Source: Acestrorhynchus altus
Taxonomy: Eukaryota; Chordata; Actinopteri; Characiformes; Acestrorhynchidae
Length of the DNA stretch: 64,000 nucleotides
Reading direction: 5' to 3'
Assembly: GCA_034509495.1 (NCBI GenBank)
Contig: CM067505.1
Location: forward strand, 9,759,532-9,823,531
Shown: piece after piece, positions 25,413 through 37,522 of the stretch
Numbering within the stretch: the stretch's first letter is position 1
Layout of the letters: each line of letters opens with the position of its first letter
Translations under genes and position numbers: made by a program
Notes under the pieces: model-generated
The model's input: only the letters and a program-made list of their open reading frames with translations
Database searches by the model: none
What the model was told of the DNA's origin: nothing

Positions 25413-26190
25413 GGTGACACTTTATTTTGAGTGGCCCTTTCTGGATGAAAAACACCCACACCCACCCAAACTCTCAGTATCATCAACAACACATCAATTA
25501 TGAAGCATCTCAATATATGCAGTTGATTACCAAGGGTTTTAATTAATTGAATAATTTAAAAACATATATTTGTAATCTACTGAATTCATTTGTTTTCACT
25601 TTATTTGGGGTGTCCAAGTATCTGGAGATGTTCACCTGAAAAATCACAATTCAACCAAATTAGGTTCAGATTAATGGGGTAGGATGAGGGTTAGGATAAG
25701 GTTTTGGGTTGAGGTTAGGTTTAGGATTAGTGCCAGGTTGAGTATTAGGATTACATGTTGGGTTGAGGTTAAGGTTAGGATTATTGCCAAAATGAGAGTA
25801 GAATTAGGTTTTGATCTAAAACGGTGAGTTTTGGGATTACATGTTGGACTGAGGTTAAGGTTAGGATTAGGACCAAAACGAGGGTTAGGAACTGAGGTTA
25901 AGGTTAGGATTAAGGGCAGAATGAGGGTTAGGATTGGGTTTAGGATTGAGGTTAAGGTTTCGATTTGGGCCAGGGTTAAGGGTATGTTTTGAAGCTTGGG
26001 TTAGGTTTTGCGTTAATATTAAAATATAAAATTTACTTTATGTAACATATCAACATATCAAGTAATAAATGAATAATACATATTCACATTATTTACCTCT
26101 GTTTATTTAGATGTTTCACTACTGCTACTGTTTTGTTTCACTACTGCTACTGTTTACGGTTTTGTTGATGTGTTACAATAATCTGCTAGA
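25413..26190 (+). mobile_element. dispersed element B, copy 1, with telomere-like minisatellite
   Basis: It starts near 25,413 with GGTGACACTTTATTTTG, a known teleost repeat end. A degenerate G-rich array occupies 25,676-26,010. It is followed by a flank (TACTTTATGTAACAT, then TTACCTCTG, CTACTGCTACTG and TTGATGTGTTACAATAATC) that recurs after the similar array at 45.8 kb. The shared flank shows the array is carried inside a mobile or dispersed element. The superfamily is unknown to me. Confidence 0.6.
25676..26010 (+). repeat. telomere-like degenerate minisatellite, copy 1
   Basis: Irregular repeats of GGTTAGGATTAGG, TTGAGGTTAAGG and GGGTTAGG types, all G-rich on the plus strand. No long perfect TTAGGG run occurs, so it is not a simple interstitial telomere. 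Confidence 0.8.
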
Positions 26191-26724
26191 GTTTGTTAAA
26201 CAAAAGCTTTTTTTTTCCTGTACTGCCACTGAGGTTTAACTTCATTATGATGCTATAAATATTTATATCTTCAACTAACCTTCAATCAAATTTAAGACTG
26301 TGGCAGAGAGTCTTCAGGCAAAAAGCCTCATAAGAAAGTTCAAGTTCATTAGCTAGGGAAGCTGTTTGAAGAACAGACCAAAATAAACCAAGTGGCCATC
26401 TCTTTAACAAAGTGTTAAACAGTCCTAACGAGCTGAGAGCCAGCATTCATCAGCTCTGGGTAAGCTGGAGACAGACACAGTAATTCATCATAGTGGAGCT
26501 GTGGCAATAGACTGCCAGACCCCATTGAATGACAGGCAAACATTTATAGATTCTCTTTAGACACCAGGGACAGGAAGACACTGAACAACAGATGCTATTT
26601 AAGTGCTTTGTGCTCACCTTGATCTCCTTGATGATATTTTTTTTGATATTTTCTATGCTGCACAGAGACTGCCAGAGAAGAACTTCAAGAATGTGACAGA
26701 GAGTCAAGAGGAAAACAGCCAAAG
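26191..26724. other. no gene seen
   Basis: Unique-looking sequence between two repeats. A 90-codon minus-strand open frame at 26,450-26,722 has no recognisable domain. Confidence 0.45.
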
Positions 26725-27046
26725 GACAAGAATGTGAGACGCTTTGTGGGGTGCTTTGGGTATGCAGTGGTCAGAACCTTCAAAAAATGGACCACGGAAG
26801 GACAAGCAGTGAACCAGTGAGAAGGTCACGAGTGCCCAAGACTCCCTGTTGTGCTTCATGGACACCCCATCTAACAACTTCAAAACTGGTTTTGAAGGAT
26901 CTGCTTCAAATGTCAGGGCAAGGTACCAGAGGTCATCTTCAGAGGTGGTGTGGAGTGCCTGCCTTGATGAGTCAGAGTCATACTGGACTAGGGAACCGCT
27001 ACAAGATTTGACAGGTAGTTTTAATGTTATGGCTGATATGTGTATA
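26725..27046 (+). mobile_element. internally deleted Tc1-like transposon
   Basis: The first part (about 26,735-26,850: TGTGGGGTGCTTTGG, GCAGTGGTCAGAAC, GAAGGACAAGCAGTGAACC) matches the helix-turn-helix part of a teleost Tc1-like transposase gene. At about 26,855 it jumps to the extreme 3' end of the same element (CAACTTCAAAACTGG, AAGGATCTGCTTC, AGGTACCAGAGGTC). It finishes with the terminal repeat GTAGTTTTAATGTTATGGCT at 27,015-27,034. The whole catalytic domain is missing between these parts. Such deletion derivatives can only move with a transposase from another copy. Three overlapping open frames over it are by-products of this structure. Confidence 0.75.
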
Positions 27047-27950
27047 TGCAAATGGACAATGTCATCACTTCCCATTAAGTGCCACATTTCGAATTTTGTC
27101 ACAGAGCATCACCTTTCTGGCTCATTTGTCTTGAAGTCGTTGACTGCTTTTCTCACTGCAGAAAGAGGCAGACAGATACCGCCACAAGTGACAGGCCCTC
27201 GACACCAGCTGACAGCTTCATTTGGATATAATTACTTACACTGCTCAGGTGCACTCAGGACATTTGTCATGGAGACATTCGCATTACTAGATTAGATTCA
27301 TTTGTCACAATTCGCCCGATGTAGGCTTTCTTTTTGCTCTTCTGCTCAATGTGTGGTGGAGTGAGCTATGGAGCCTTCAGAGCGAATGAAGACTTCAGTT
27401 CATTTCCCAATAGGATCCTGCTGCGTTTTACCATCCTTGACCCCTTGCTCACCCAGCCTGAGCCCTGCAAAGAATCGTTGTGCTCCTGGCCCCTCCCTAT
27501 GGGACACGGCACCTAAAGGATCGATCTTGCTTCCAGTGGCATGCCTGACTGTGGTAACTTGTGGCTGCTGCCCTGCTCTATTATGGGAATAGCTTCCTAA
27601 TGAACCACCTCCTGCAGTGTATGTGATTAATAGGACCAGCAAGCCAGTGCTGCATTAGGCAGCTTTCAGAGAGCTAGTGCCTGGCTTAAACTCAGGACAA
27701 AATGTGGAATTTAAGTGGGAAGTTAAGCACTAGCGTGATAATCTCCAAGAAAGAGGAACTTTAATAATACAAGAGACCTGTACACCAGGGACAAAGTCTT
27801 TTTTTTTCCTTTCAGGGAAAGAATATCTAGTTGTAGAGAGAGATGTTGCACATTTTAGGATGTAGGATGCATTACCCTGGAAATTTAATGTTTTACACTG
27901 ACAGAATATCAACTGCAACAGAGTTTATGAGCCAATTACAGAGTATCTTT
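27047..27950. other. unique DNA, no gene seen
   Basis: High-complexity sequence, less AT-rich at 27,360-27,640. Overlapping open frames on both strands up to 80 codons reflect base composition and none has a known domain. Confidence 0.4.
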
Positions 27951-27954
27951 ACGT

Positions 27955-28215
27955 TGTCCAGTGGTCTGTGGCACATTCATATGTACCAACTACTGGTAGA
28001 CTTTGGGGTGTTTATCCACAAAAACTTTTGGGTTCAATACTCAAGTCCACTAAGCTGCAACCGTTTGGTCCTCAATTAAAGCCCTTAAACTCTCTCTTCC
28101 AGGGGCACTGTAGCATGGCTAACCTGCTCTCTGACTCTGGCTTTCATAGCTGTGGTATGAAAACAGAAGAATTTCATTGTACTGTTCAGGTTTAAAAAAC
28201 AATAAAGCAAGATTA
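27955..28215 (+). mobile_element. tRNA-type SINE, degenerate
   Basis: The blocks TTGGGTTCAATACTC (B-box-like), AAAGCCCTTAAACTCTCTC, CCAGGGGCACTGTAGCATGG and GAATTTCATTGTACTGT lie in the order of a SINE family common in otophysan fish. The A-box region is eroded. Assigned by recognition. Confidence 0.5.
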
Positions 28216-29855
28216 CATTATAATGACCTCTCAAAACCTAAAAGGTTAGAAGTTGGAAAAGAGAAGGGATTTCAAGCTAAAGGGTTTCTATAGCAACACA
28301 GAAATATTTTTTTCTTTTCCTGTGAATTTGAAAATAGATTTGTGACTAGAAATTATGAATCTTTGGGTATGTAATGTTTAAGTGATTTCAGACAGTAGAC
28401 AAAATTAAAACAAATGAATGATGTATTGTATGTTCATTGTTCTTGTGTTCTAGCAAACCAAGAACAGACACATACGATGATAGGCGCAGAAGGAGCAGAA
28501 GGCTTGATTGCATGTCGCTGGTGCTGACCATTCAAAAATAGTATGGAAGCTTTTATCCAGCTCAATATCAAGGTCAAGGTCAAAATGAGAAAATGCATTC
28601 AATTTTCTGTCTGGAGAAATCATTTTAAAAATGTGTAGTTTACACTTTAAATGGATGTGTCTGGACACCCTGCAGGTTACTTTATGATTCTCCTATTAAC
28701 ATAAACACAGTATGAAGTTAAATTTAATTGATCTTGTGTTTTTATTATTCTTGAAATAAAATATTCTATTTTAATATAATAATAGCATTCTTATGGTCAT
28801 AGCATAGAGCAGAGCAAATGTAATCACCATTCCTATTGCTCCTCTGTATGATTTGCTCATAATATTCCAAAAGGTGGTACAGTATCTCCTCCCCCTTGTT
28901 TCTTGCTGATGGATAAGCCTGAAGCAGCTTACAGGTGTTCCACCTGCAGGAGCCATCACCCTGGACCAATCTTGGGTGAAGTAGAGCACAATCTCTGGGC
29001 TCAAATCTTCTATATGTCAACAGCATAAGGCTAAGTTCACTAGGTTCTTGAAAACCAGATGAACTCACAAGCCTGTAAATGAAAAAAACAAAAAAACAAC
29101 TTCCTATTTGATCAATAAGAATCCTGGAAAAAACAGTATCATGGACTGCATCCAGCAGATGTACTAAGGCAAGACAGACTACCTTTTAATGTTATAACTG
29201 GTAATGACTGCCAAGTGACAGCCAAGTAATACAAATGCTCTGTAAAACATATTGGTGCTATATATCAGTGACAACAGCAGTCTCTGTCAGTTTTGTCAAA
29301 ACCCTGGGGTTGCCTTTGTGCCCAATTCAGCCCCAGCATGTCTCCATTTCAGTTCTGCATATGGCAGAACTACAGCTACCACTTGATGCGAGTTACCCAG
29401 GGGAGCTTCTCTAGACAACAGTTTCTCCTGACAGAATGCTCTTCACGACAAAAAAGAAGTTCATGCACAGGAATCATAACAATAAGGCACCTAAGGAAGC
29501 ACCATAATGCAAGAAAGGAGTTAACTTTTGTTTTGTAATCCACCCTGCGTTCACTTACTGACTCTGTACAGACACAGAAATCATACTTTTGCACACTTGT
29601 AATGCCAGCTGCGTGACAGAGAGCTCACCAATAGCAATAATTCTAAGCCTTTTCAGATTTTATAATGTCTCACACCTATAACTCTATTTCATTGGGAAGT
29701 GAAATCCTGATGGCAATGACATCATCAGAGTGTCTGCAAGTTCGAAGAAATGTGGGCACTGTAGATGCAGTAACACAGAAATTCTTTTGTCTTCCTCTCT
29801 CTTTGGTTACACTTCAATACACAAAAAGCCATATAAGTATTACATACATAGATAC
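28216..29855. other. no recognised gene, one open frame of unknown meaning
   Basis: Mostly AT-rich unique DNA. On the minus strand, 29,068-28,766 holds a 100-codon open frame whose first two thirds are less AT-rich than their surroundings. It has no domain I recognise and no clear splice sites, so I leave it uncalled. Confidence 0.4.
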
Positions 29856-29859
29856 ATAC

Positions 29860-30223
29860 TGTCATGTACCTGTTCCATTTGGTTCCTCTGTCAGTCCCTT
29901 CACATTGTTATTCTGTTTAGATTCCCCCGTGATCTTTTTGTTTTGGTCTTGTCTCCACCCTTGCTCCACCCATTCTAACCTGGGTCTCATTTGTAACCCT
30001 GCCCTTTCATAGTTTAGTCTCAGGTGTGTGTAAACTTGTCCATCTATTTAAGTTCCTTTGTTTCAGTCGGTCCTTGTGAGTCTTTTGTGTCTGTTAGCCT
30101 GTGTTTATGTCAGTGTGTGATGTTCCATGTTTGTTTTGTATCCAAATGTTTGTATTTTTTAATAAATCTTCTAAACCCCACAAGTATGTCCACCTCTCTT
30201 TGTCTGCTCCGTACAGCCTGACA
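29860..30223 (+). mobile_element. solo LTR (sushi/Gypsy-like)
   Basis: A 364-bp unit begins TGTCATGTACCTG and ends CAGCCTGACA. It has a TATTTAAG box at 30,045, a GTCGGTCC segment at 30,066, which is the core used for self-priming in the element at 57.2 kb, and AATAAA near 30,161. The five bases before it (CATAC) and after it (CATTC) agree at four of five positions, fitting an aged target duplication. There is no internal retroelement sequence. Confidence 0.85.
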
Positions 30224-31304
30224 CATTCGTACATTTTTATTTTACATGCAGTCTCTGTATTTCCTTTAATGAAATATAATTAGCTTATGCTTAATCTGTG
30301 GATGTCCACACAATTTTGGAAATAGAATGTCCCAACCATCTGGCACCCACTATTATGACTTGCTCAAACTCTGATCATCCATATGCAGGACAGTGTTCAA
30401 CCTTACTTTCAAGATAGCATAACAGATTTATATTTAACACAACCCATGAAAACCTTTTTTTTATGGACTTTGATCTTCATTTTAAGAAAATAAAAATATA
30501 GTGATACACATAAAACTAAAAAAATGTATTAAAAAAATTGCAAATTCTAATTAGCAGAAAAAAATTAGGATACATTTTGTTCTAATAACTAGTATTTCCC
30601 CTTTGATTGAAATAAATAAATTATGTGTTTCACATAATTTACCCATGTCTGACATTGATAGCAAATTTCTCCAACTTCTCCATGCAGAATTCCTTCAGCT
30701 GTGTGATGTCACAGCTTTCACAGCTACAGCTTTCATGTTACAGATTTCAACATAGACTCTAATCTTAACCTCAGTAGTTAAAAGGTATTTTTTTCGTAAT
30801 CACTAACACCAACAGCCTTTAAGACCCACCTACTTTCTCCATGGTCCTTAAGAGTTTTGGTGGAACGGCCACTGACTGTAGTGATGAAAGCATGCTGGCT
30901 ATGGAGGCATTAAGCTATTTCATTAATGGGCATTGTCCAACATTGGTACCACAGTGTGTTGACATGATGTCTGTGGATCTCGTCCAATATTGCCACTGTG
31001 ACTGTTTATGAGCCATGACTCCTGTACTCACTAATGTGATATAATAGGACTTAAAACTAATGCTATATAATAATCCTAAGACATTATTTTGTGTTGTCAT
31101 ACACAATCAGAGAACACACTACTGGCCATCTGATTTTGTTTTTGTTACATCTTTCAATAATTTTACTGGTGCTGCTCTTTAAAACATGAACATACCATTT
31201 TGTTTTACTATGTTTCCAAGACCTGTGTATTCTTATGTGCACACACTTACACACATCTCTCTTGCTTTCTCACTCACACACATATAGGCCTGCCTCTCTC
31301 AATC

Positions 31305-31305
<1 letters not shown>
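30224..31305. other. no gene seen
   Basis: AT-rich. Part of 30,530-30,730 has the feel of an antisense Tc1-like remnant but I could not identify a motif. Confidence 0.4.

Positions 31306-31306
<1 letters not shown>

Positions 31307-31385
<79 letters not shown>
31307..31385. repeat. (TC)n-(AC)n compound microsatellite
   Basis: About 22 TC units run directly into about 16 AC units. Confidence 0.98.
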
Positions 31386-31386
<1 letters not shown>

Positions 31387-32916
31387 CCTCAAACCTTGCT
31401 GATACAGGGGCAAGAGAGTGGGGATTTGTTCTTCATAAGACGAGTGGCTCACTGTGGGTTGTCAATAGCTGATTACAGTGGGGACTCTGGCACGATGAGC
31501 TAATGACACACACTCCAGGCCCACCAGATGCTCCAGCTGCCTCTTACACTGCGGGGTCCTCTGCAGGCTAAACCTTACACCACTCACACATTCATCACCT
31601 ACCTCTGCGCCAAAGCCAAGGACTGTGGGACTAAACCATTCATTAGCCCATATATGGTCAAATTAATGCTCAGCATAGCAAAGCTGTAGTGATTACAAAA
31701 TTAGGGGCCATTGTGTAAGCTAATTAAAACAACAAAGATTAAACAGCGCAGACATTTAGCTACTGTATGTGTTATGAACAAGACATAACAAAAAAAGGCC
31801 TCCATTCTCCTAATACGTAGAACCAGGCTCCGCTCATTGCCAAAGGTGGCTGTTTGCCAAAATCAAACCATTTGCTACTTTCTGTAATTTTGGTACAATA
31901 TATAATTAATTACCTTATTTAATTACAATAGAAGCAGTTCTATAACTTTATTTTTATTTTATTGTATAAACTTCTGTTTTTCCAATTGTTTTGACCTCCA
32001 CTATGTAGCTTTTTTTTTGTACATTAAAAAACAGCTGCTATATTGTTGTTTAATGCTCCATTCACCTATAAAAGGGAGAGTGTCCTCTTTGTCAGTGCCA
32101 GTCTTATCTTGTCACACTGCTAACTGCACTGTTTACCTTTGGTGCAGGACAATGCTCACAATTAACATTGCACAACCTGATTCATATTTTGAAAAAAAAA
32201 AACTGTAATATTAGTCTACTGCATTAGTCTATCCACCCACATTACATTTCCCAACTGCAGGGGGAGCTCAAGAGCAAAAATAGTAATTCTTGCACAATGC
32301 TGTTTAAGGAAAATTCTAATTAGTGAGGTGCAAACATTTGTGACACTGGTGTTCAGTTTTCATGTCTAATGTCAAGCATCAGCTAGAGGATTATAAACCT
32401 CCCTGAGGTGTAGTGGAACTTTGTGGAGTAATAAAGCACCATCAAAGGCTGATAGTTCTCTCTTGGACTCAAGCCATTGATCAAACTTACAACATTCAAC
32501 ACCTTTGCCCAGCACCTAACTCCCTTTGGTAATGAATGCAATGTCCTTAACAGCAGTGATCAAATGTCTTAGTGGAAAGCCTTCCCAGAACAGTGTACCG
32601 GTGGGGGGAGTTCCTATTAGTATTCTTGATTTTAGAAGAAGTACTTGAGTTGTCTAAAGACAGAATGAAATTAATCTTCTAATGAGGATGCTCATTATCA
32701 TGTATCCACTTCCACATGAACGGTATAGTAAGCAATAAGTGAAGATGGCCTGCTCTGTCAGAATCCCAAAATCAGCAATTCAACTCACAGAGGATTATTC
32801 CTTTTCACACAAACCTGACACCCTGAAAAACTTGTTCCACTGCCAATGCAATCCATGTGCCCAAATGCATTAACAGCAATAAACGTTATAGGTTGCTGCA
32901 GGTCTTGTTTTCTTAG

Positions 32917-32917
<1 letters not shown>
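31386..32917. other. unique DNA, possible conserved noncoding stretch
   Basis: Around 31,480-31,790 the sequence is of high complexity with several TTAAT/ATTA cores and no repeat. The remainder is AT-rich. No gene is seen. Confidence 0.3.

Positions 32918-32918
<1 letters not shown>

Positions 32919-32966
<48 letters not shown>
32919..32966. repeat. (AT)n microsatellite
   Basis: A pure AT tract of about 24 units. Confidence 0.97.
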
Positions 32967-33862
32967 CCTAATGAGAACCTGGTGCATTGCATATTTTCTA
33001 TATGCAAATATTAATTCAGAATATTAATTTTGCATTTGTCTGAAAGGTCAAACTATAAGATTAGATTGAATTTTTGTAGTGTAGTCTTTGCTTGCATTGC
33101 AACAAAAGTTGAAATTGTCCTTTTCATTCTGTTGATTTCTAATAACATTGAAGTTCAGATAAGTAGCCTTTTAAAATGAAAAATCAATGATGATTAACTA
33201 AAAATGAGCATGGGCCACCAAATTGAAAAGCTTCTGTATTTTTACTACAGGTTTACATTGGTTTAAATGAGATGTTCCTATAGTTTTATAAACTTTAAGC
33301 AGACCTGCTTTATGTCCTTTAATTGGCAATATTGACTCACATTCACTGATCCAGTGATTCACGTCTGTCAATAATGTATGTGGTTCACGTTTGATTGGAG
33401 CCAGATATACACTGGCAGCTGGATCACATGCATTTGATTGGGAAGTTGGAGCCAGAAAATTATCATTTGAGCGTGCAGTTCAGAAACACAGTGCTAAAAA
33501 ACAAAAATAAGAGCAGGTTTTGAGAGTAGATTTGAGATGTTTTTTTTTCTCTGCCATCACCATCAGATTGCCCCCCAATTTAGCTCTTGTAGCCAAGGTG
33601 TGATGTTAGAATTAGACTGACAGTCTCAGCAAAGGACTGTAAAGAATTTCCATCCAAGAGAAAGAAAAGGAAGAGAGGATGGTAAACTATCTGGATTTCA
33701 TCAGGAAAATCCCTTAAAACCCCGAAGGCCCATCATCATCAAATAAGTTAACACGCCTCTGTGTGGATGGATGGTCAATTCAGGGAGCTAACACTGCTTA
33801 GGTGCACCTGTCATGCATATAATATCTAGTAAATTGCCATGATAATTAAGTAGCAATGTTTT
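32967..33862. other. no gene seen
   Basis: Unique-looking, AT-rich sequence up to the solo LTR. Confidence 0.5.
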
Positions 33863-33867
33863 ACAGG

Positions 33868-34148
33868 TGTAACATATGTGGACTCAAGGAACAGGTTGAC
33901 GATTTATTTCACAAGGTACATAAACACAATAACCATAGACAACCAAATGAGACATGTAGGCAAGTTGACCAGAAGACTGACCTAGACAGACTGGGAATAA
34001 GGGGCTTATATACATAGAGAACATTAGACAAGACTGGAACATGATAATGATAGGGCAGGGACACAGATAGGACACAGCTGGGAATGGGCGGAGACAGGGA
34101 GATTAACAAACAAAGACCAGACCAGAGGGACAAGACAGATAAGTGACA
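33868..34148 (-). mobile_element. solo LTR with perfect 5-bp target duplication
   Basis: On the minus strand the unit begins TGTCACTTATCTGTC at 34,148 and ends in TATGTTACA at 33,868, giving 281 bp with TG...CA ends. It is flanked by ACAGG on both sides (33,863-33,867 and 34,149-34,153). Inside, on the minus strand, are CCCATTCCCAGCTGTG and ATCATTATCATGTTCCAG blocks shared with the LTRs at 57.2 and 58.7 kb, then a TATATAAG box and AATAAA. It formed by recombination between two LTRs of a related element. Confidence 0.93.
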
Positions 34149-34764
34149 ACAGGATGTTATATCTCTTCCTCACATTGTATCCAAGATGCTTATTGTCATC
34201 TAATTTCACTAAAAGAAGGTGATGATTGTTGTTTAATAGCTACTGTAAGTTTGCCCGTTATTAAATTAGTTTGATATCTTAATAATTCTTGTCAATTTGA
34301 TTGAAGTAAAATACAAACAAATTATCTTTCTCCAAACACATTTTTCTCTCTATTAAGACTTTAAACATGGTTCTGTTTTGACACAATGGCACCATTATGA
34401 ATGCAGGGGACGTGCACCCACCCATCTTTGTCACTGGCACACCCAATTCTTTAGTGTTAAAAAAAGAATAAACAGACCATAAAACATTTTTTAGATTTGA
34501 CATTGTCAAAATTCAATTTTTGACATTGATAAATCAAAATTAATTTTGTACAATAACTAAGATAATGACGCTTTTGCTTATTTTCTGTCTTTCCTGAGTT
34601 TTCAGTGCTGAATGAATCAGCTTCCCATTATTTTGTTATTAGAGGTATCACAGAGTTTTCAGAAAACTGAAAGCCTTCCTTTAAGAGAAAAAAATATTCT
34701 TCAATTTAGTTATATATTTACAGAGCTATGTACAAAATATATAAATACATCTGCTCAATGATTG
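34149..34764. other. no gene seen
   Basis: AT-rich, with no recognised repeat. Confidence 0.5.
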
Positions 34765-35145
34765 TTTATTCCAAAATTCGTTGGAGTAACTGTCCAGGTA
34801 AAGCTTTCTACTATATTTTGGAGCATTGATGTGAGGACTTCATTACATTCAGTGACGAGAGTGTGACATGAATTCACCTCATCCCCAACTCCTAAATGCA
34901 TCCTAAAACTAGTGAATGAAGCACAATCATTGTAAAGAACACAGTTCCAGTTCAATGGGGTTAGGGGTTTATAACCCTAAAGCCCATTCCTAGCATATGG
35001 TGCCAACAGGTTCATGTTAATTTGGCCTATAGAGTCCTTTTCTATTGGCAGTACATCTCAACAGGAACTAAACAAGCTGTGTGTGCTTTGCACATCTGTG
35101 CCAGCAATGGGTGCAACTTAAAATAGCTGAATGCATTAATTGACT
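34765..35145 (+). repeat. dispersed repeat family A, copy 2
   Basis: It carries ATTTTGGAGCATTGATGTGAG near 34,816, then CATATGGTGCCAACAGGTTC near 34,994, then ACAAGCTGTGTGTGC near 35,068 and AGCAATGGGTGCAACTTAAA near 35,103. The same order is seen in copy 4 at 61.76-62.5 kb and in part in copies 1 and 3. No coding capacity is visible and the superfamily is unknown. Confidence 0.7.
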
Positions 35146-35269
35146 GTAACGTAACTTCAAGTAGTCAACTCCAGGACACATTAAGCCCTAGTAAAAACCT
35201 CAAGACCAAGACAGATTAAAACCAATACCAGGAGACCACAAGGATGAGTCAAGATAAAACAATTAATAA

Positions 35270-35640
35270 ATAAATTTTTTGCATATTATACATATCTTCA
35301 ATGAGGTCGAGTTCAGGACTTTGGGAAAGCCATTTCAAAAGTTTAGCCTGCTTTATTCATTTCATAAACATGTTTGATTTGTGTTTGGGGTGAATGAGCT
35401 ATTGCAACATCAGCAGTTGTGTAGAAATGGCTACATTTATTGTTTTAATTCTGACTCTACAGTCACCTTGTCAGATCTGCTCAGAGCTTTTTGCCATTGT
35501 AATGTGTGTTGCTCAGACAAAATGTGCTGTAACTCTCAGCTTGTCCAGAAATGCATGTGAAAAACATGTCATTCAGAGGTGGCTCAAAGCACAAATGACA
35601 TTTCCTGACCATAGAATGAGCCCAAGAACAAGTAAACTTT
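35270..35640 (-). mobile_element. Tc1-like transposase C-terminal remnant
   Basis: On the minus strand, near 35,345-35,295, the reading LKWLSQSPELDLIEDM matches the WPSQSPDLNPIENM motif with the third catalytic residue (Glu) kept. Just upstream, near 35,400, a decayed HPKHKS stretch is the QQDNDPKH motif with its Asp codon lost to a stop-containing sequence. Higher coordinates to 35,640 are poorly matched. The remnant is non-functional and its ends are not found. Confidence 0.7.
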
Positions 35641-37483
35641 AGTAAAAGCAGTTCTAGCAAAAAAAATAAATAAAAAATGCTGTTTTAAATGTTGGTTAGC
35701 TTACTGCACAATGTGTCAGTATATGATGAATGTCTGGTCATTTGAAAGTTTATAGCCCTGCACAAGACCCCTTTTCACTTTAATTAGTGGCACTGGTCAC
35801 AGGTACTCGTCCAGGCTACAGACAGTTCTGGGTTTAAATTAGGAGCTGCACTGCTCTATATCATAAGCCCTGTGGAAAAGCAGTAAGTGATAGTTCCATA
35901 AAATAAAAGAAATGAGGGAGCATAATCTGTCCCTTATTACTCAGCCCTGCAAAAATGGGCAAGAGATGAGCCTGTCCTGTTCAGTATGATACTTTATCGC
36001 TCAGTGGAGGTATACATTATCATTGTTTTAATGAACTACAAATGATGATTACTGTCATGATTGTTCCAATTCTCCCTCCTCTTTACTGCCAATGGACTGA
36101 AGCATCCTGACATGACAGTGGGACATCCACTGCTGTTTGCCATGAGGGGAAACAGAGTCATTTTGCCTGAAAATGTTTGGATAGTTACAGATTAGCCTGA
36201 CATTGCAATGTCCTTATACATATAAAGCTGTAGACACAAACCCCATGAGTGTGGTTTCATACACACCTCCATACACAAACACGCTTTCCACATAAATGGC
36301 CATTTACATTGCATTGTGTTTAAACAAAGAATCACAAATGGAACAATCCACTTTGCACAGTAATAACTCTCTATTTGTGACTCATTGTTTTAAATAGTCA
36401 ACAGGGCACTTGTTTAGGGGAATAGACCAAGCCTATCCAATTCCACGTGCTTAGCTTCGCAATCAGCAGATCAAATAGCCCTATACTGAAATGCAATTAC
36501 ATATACTTACTCACAGCTTTCCAAATAGCAAAAGTGCAAAGAGCATCGGTCCTCATTCCCAGCCATTGTTATGATTGTTATGAAAATTCTTCTAAAAACC
36601 CACTCATGCAGATTTATGAAGATTCTGACAATGTTTCTTATTTAGGATTTGTTCATTTCATACAATAAGATCCATCATGTCAAGAGCATAACTGCAGTTT
36701 AAAAACACATGATCAGGTATTGGTGGATGAGGGCCATTGTTTAGTGAAACGTCACTGTCTATTGCTTTTATATGTGGTTTACTTGGTTCATATAGTTTTG
36801 TATAGTGGCTTACTAAGAACATCTTCTGCCTTTGTATCGCATGGAAGGTCAACCAGTAATGGCAATTGGTGATTAACACTGAAAAAAAATGTTATCTGTG
36901 TATGGAAATCCTACTCGGTTTTGTTGTCTTTTGAAATGGCGGTTCCAAGCCCAAAGAACTCCATGCACCTGCAGTATTGAAGACTGTGCACAAACATATC
37001 TGATGCTACTTATCATCAACCCATTTTAAGTAATCACCACTTTAACTAATTTTAATTTCCCCCAACAAAATGAGGCTCAAGAACAAGCCTGTGGTTTGAG
37101 CCAGTTTTCGTCCAAACTTGATGTGTAATATATGAGTGTGCAGTTGTTTGTTTTCTCCACATTTTGTCCACGCCATCAAAACTACGTGTACCGTGTATTT
37201 CTGCTAAATTTGACTGATTAGAAACAAAATCTAATGTAAAAGAATGGCTTTTACTAGCAGGACTGCTCACAATTCTCTGGCTTAAACCAGTACTGAATTT
37301 AAATAAGAAAAATCATGGAAAAAAAACCCCAGAATGCATTCATAACACTTTAAAATATTGATTTCACCGTCTACACCACTAAACTCCTATACCACAGTTT
37401 ATTTTCACTGCCACATTTTAAAGTAACTGGGAGCTGAATGATTGGGGATGTCAGTATGCCTGGATTTTAAGCACACACAGTGA

Positions 37484-37486
<3 letters not shown>
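35641..37486. other. unique DNA, no gene seen
   Basis: About 1.8 kb with no recognised repeat. Open frames are short and featureless. Confidence 0.5.

Positions 37487-37519
<33 letters not shown>
37487..37519. repeat. poly-A run of 33 bases
   Basis: An uninterrupted A tract. No retroposed gene or SINE body is recognisable before it. Confidence 0.97.

Positions 37520-37522
<3 letters not shown>

Noticed and set aside
25676..26010. Interstitial telomere from a chromosome fusion
   Set aside because: No long perfect TTAGGG run, and the array shares its flank with a second array in the window. A dispersed element explains it better.
26849..27295. 148-codon plus-strand frame
   Set aside because: Starts within the deleted Tc1-like element and runs across its end into unrelated DNA, so it is a chance frame.
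28766..29068. 100-codon minus-strand frame with mixed composition
   Set aside because: No domain recognised and two frames are open at once on the same strand. Kept only as a note in the gene-free interval.
30530..30730. Antisense Tc1-like remnant
   Set aside because: Phrases such as CTCCATGCAGAATTCCTTCA recall Tc1-like antisense sequence, but no DDE or terminal motif could be found.
37487..37519. Processed pseudogene or SINE tail at the A33 run
   Set aside because: No retroposed body or target duplication is recognisable next to the run, so it is listed only as a homopolymer.
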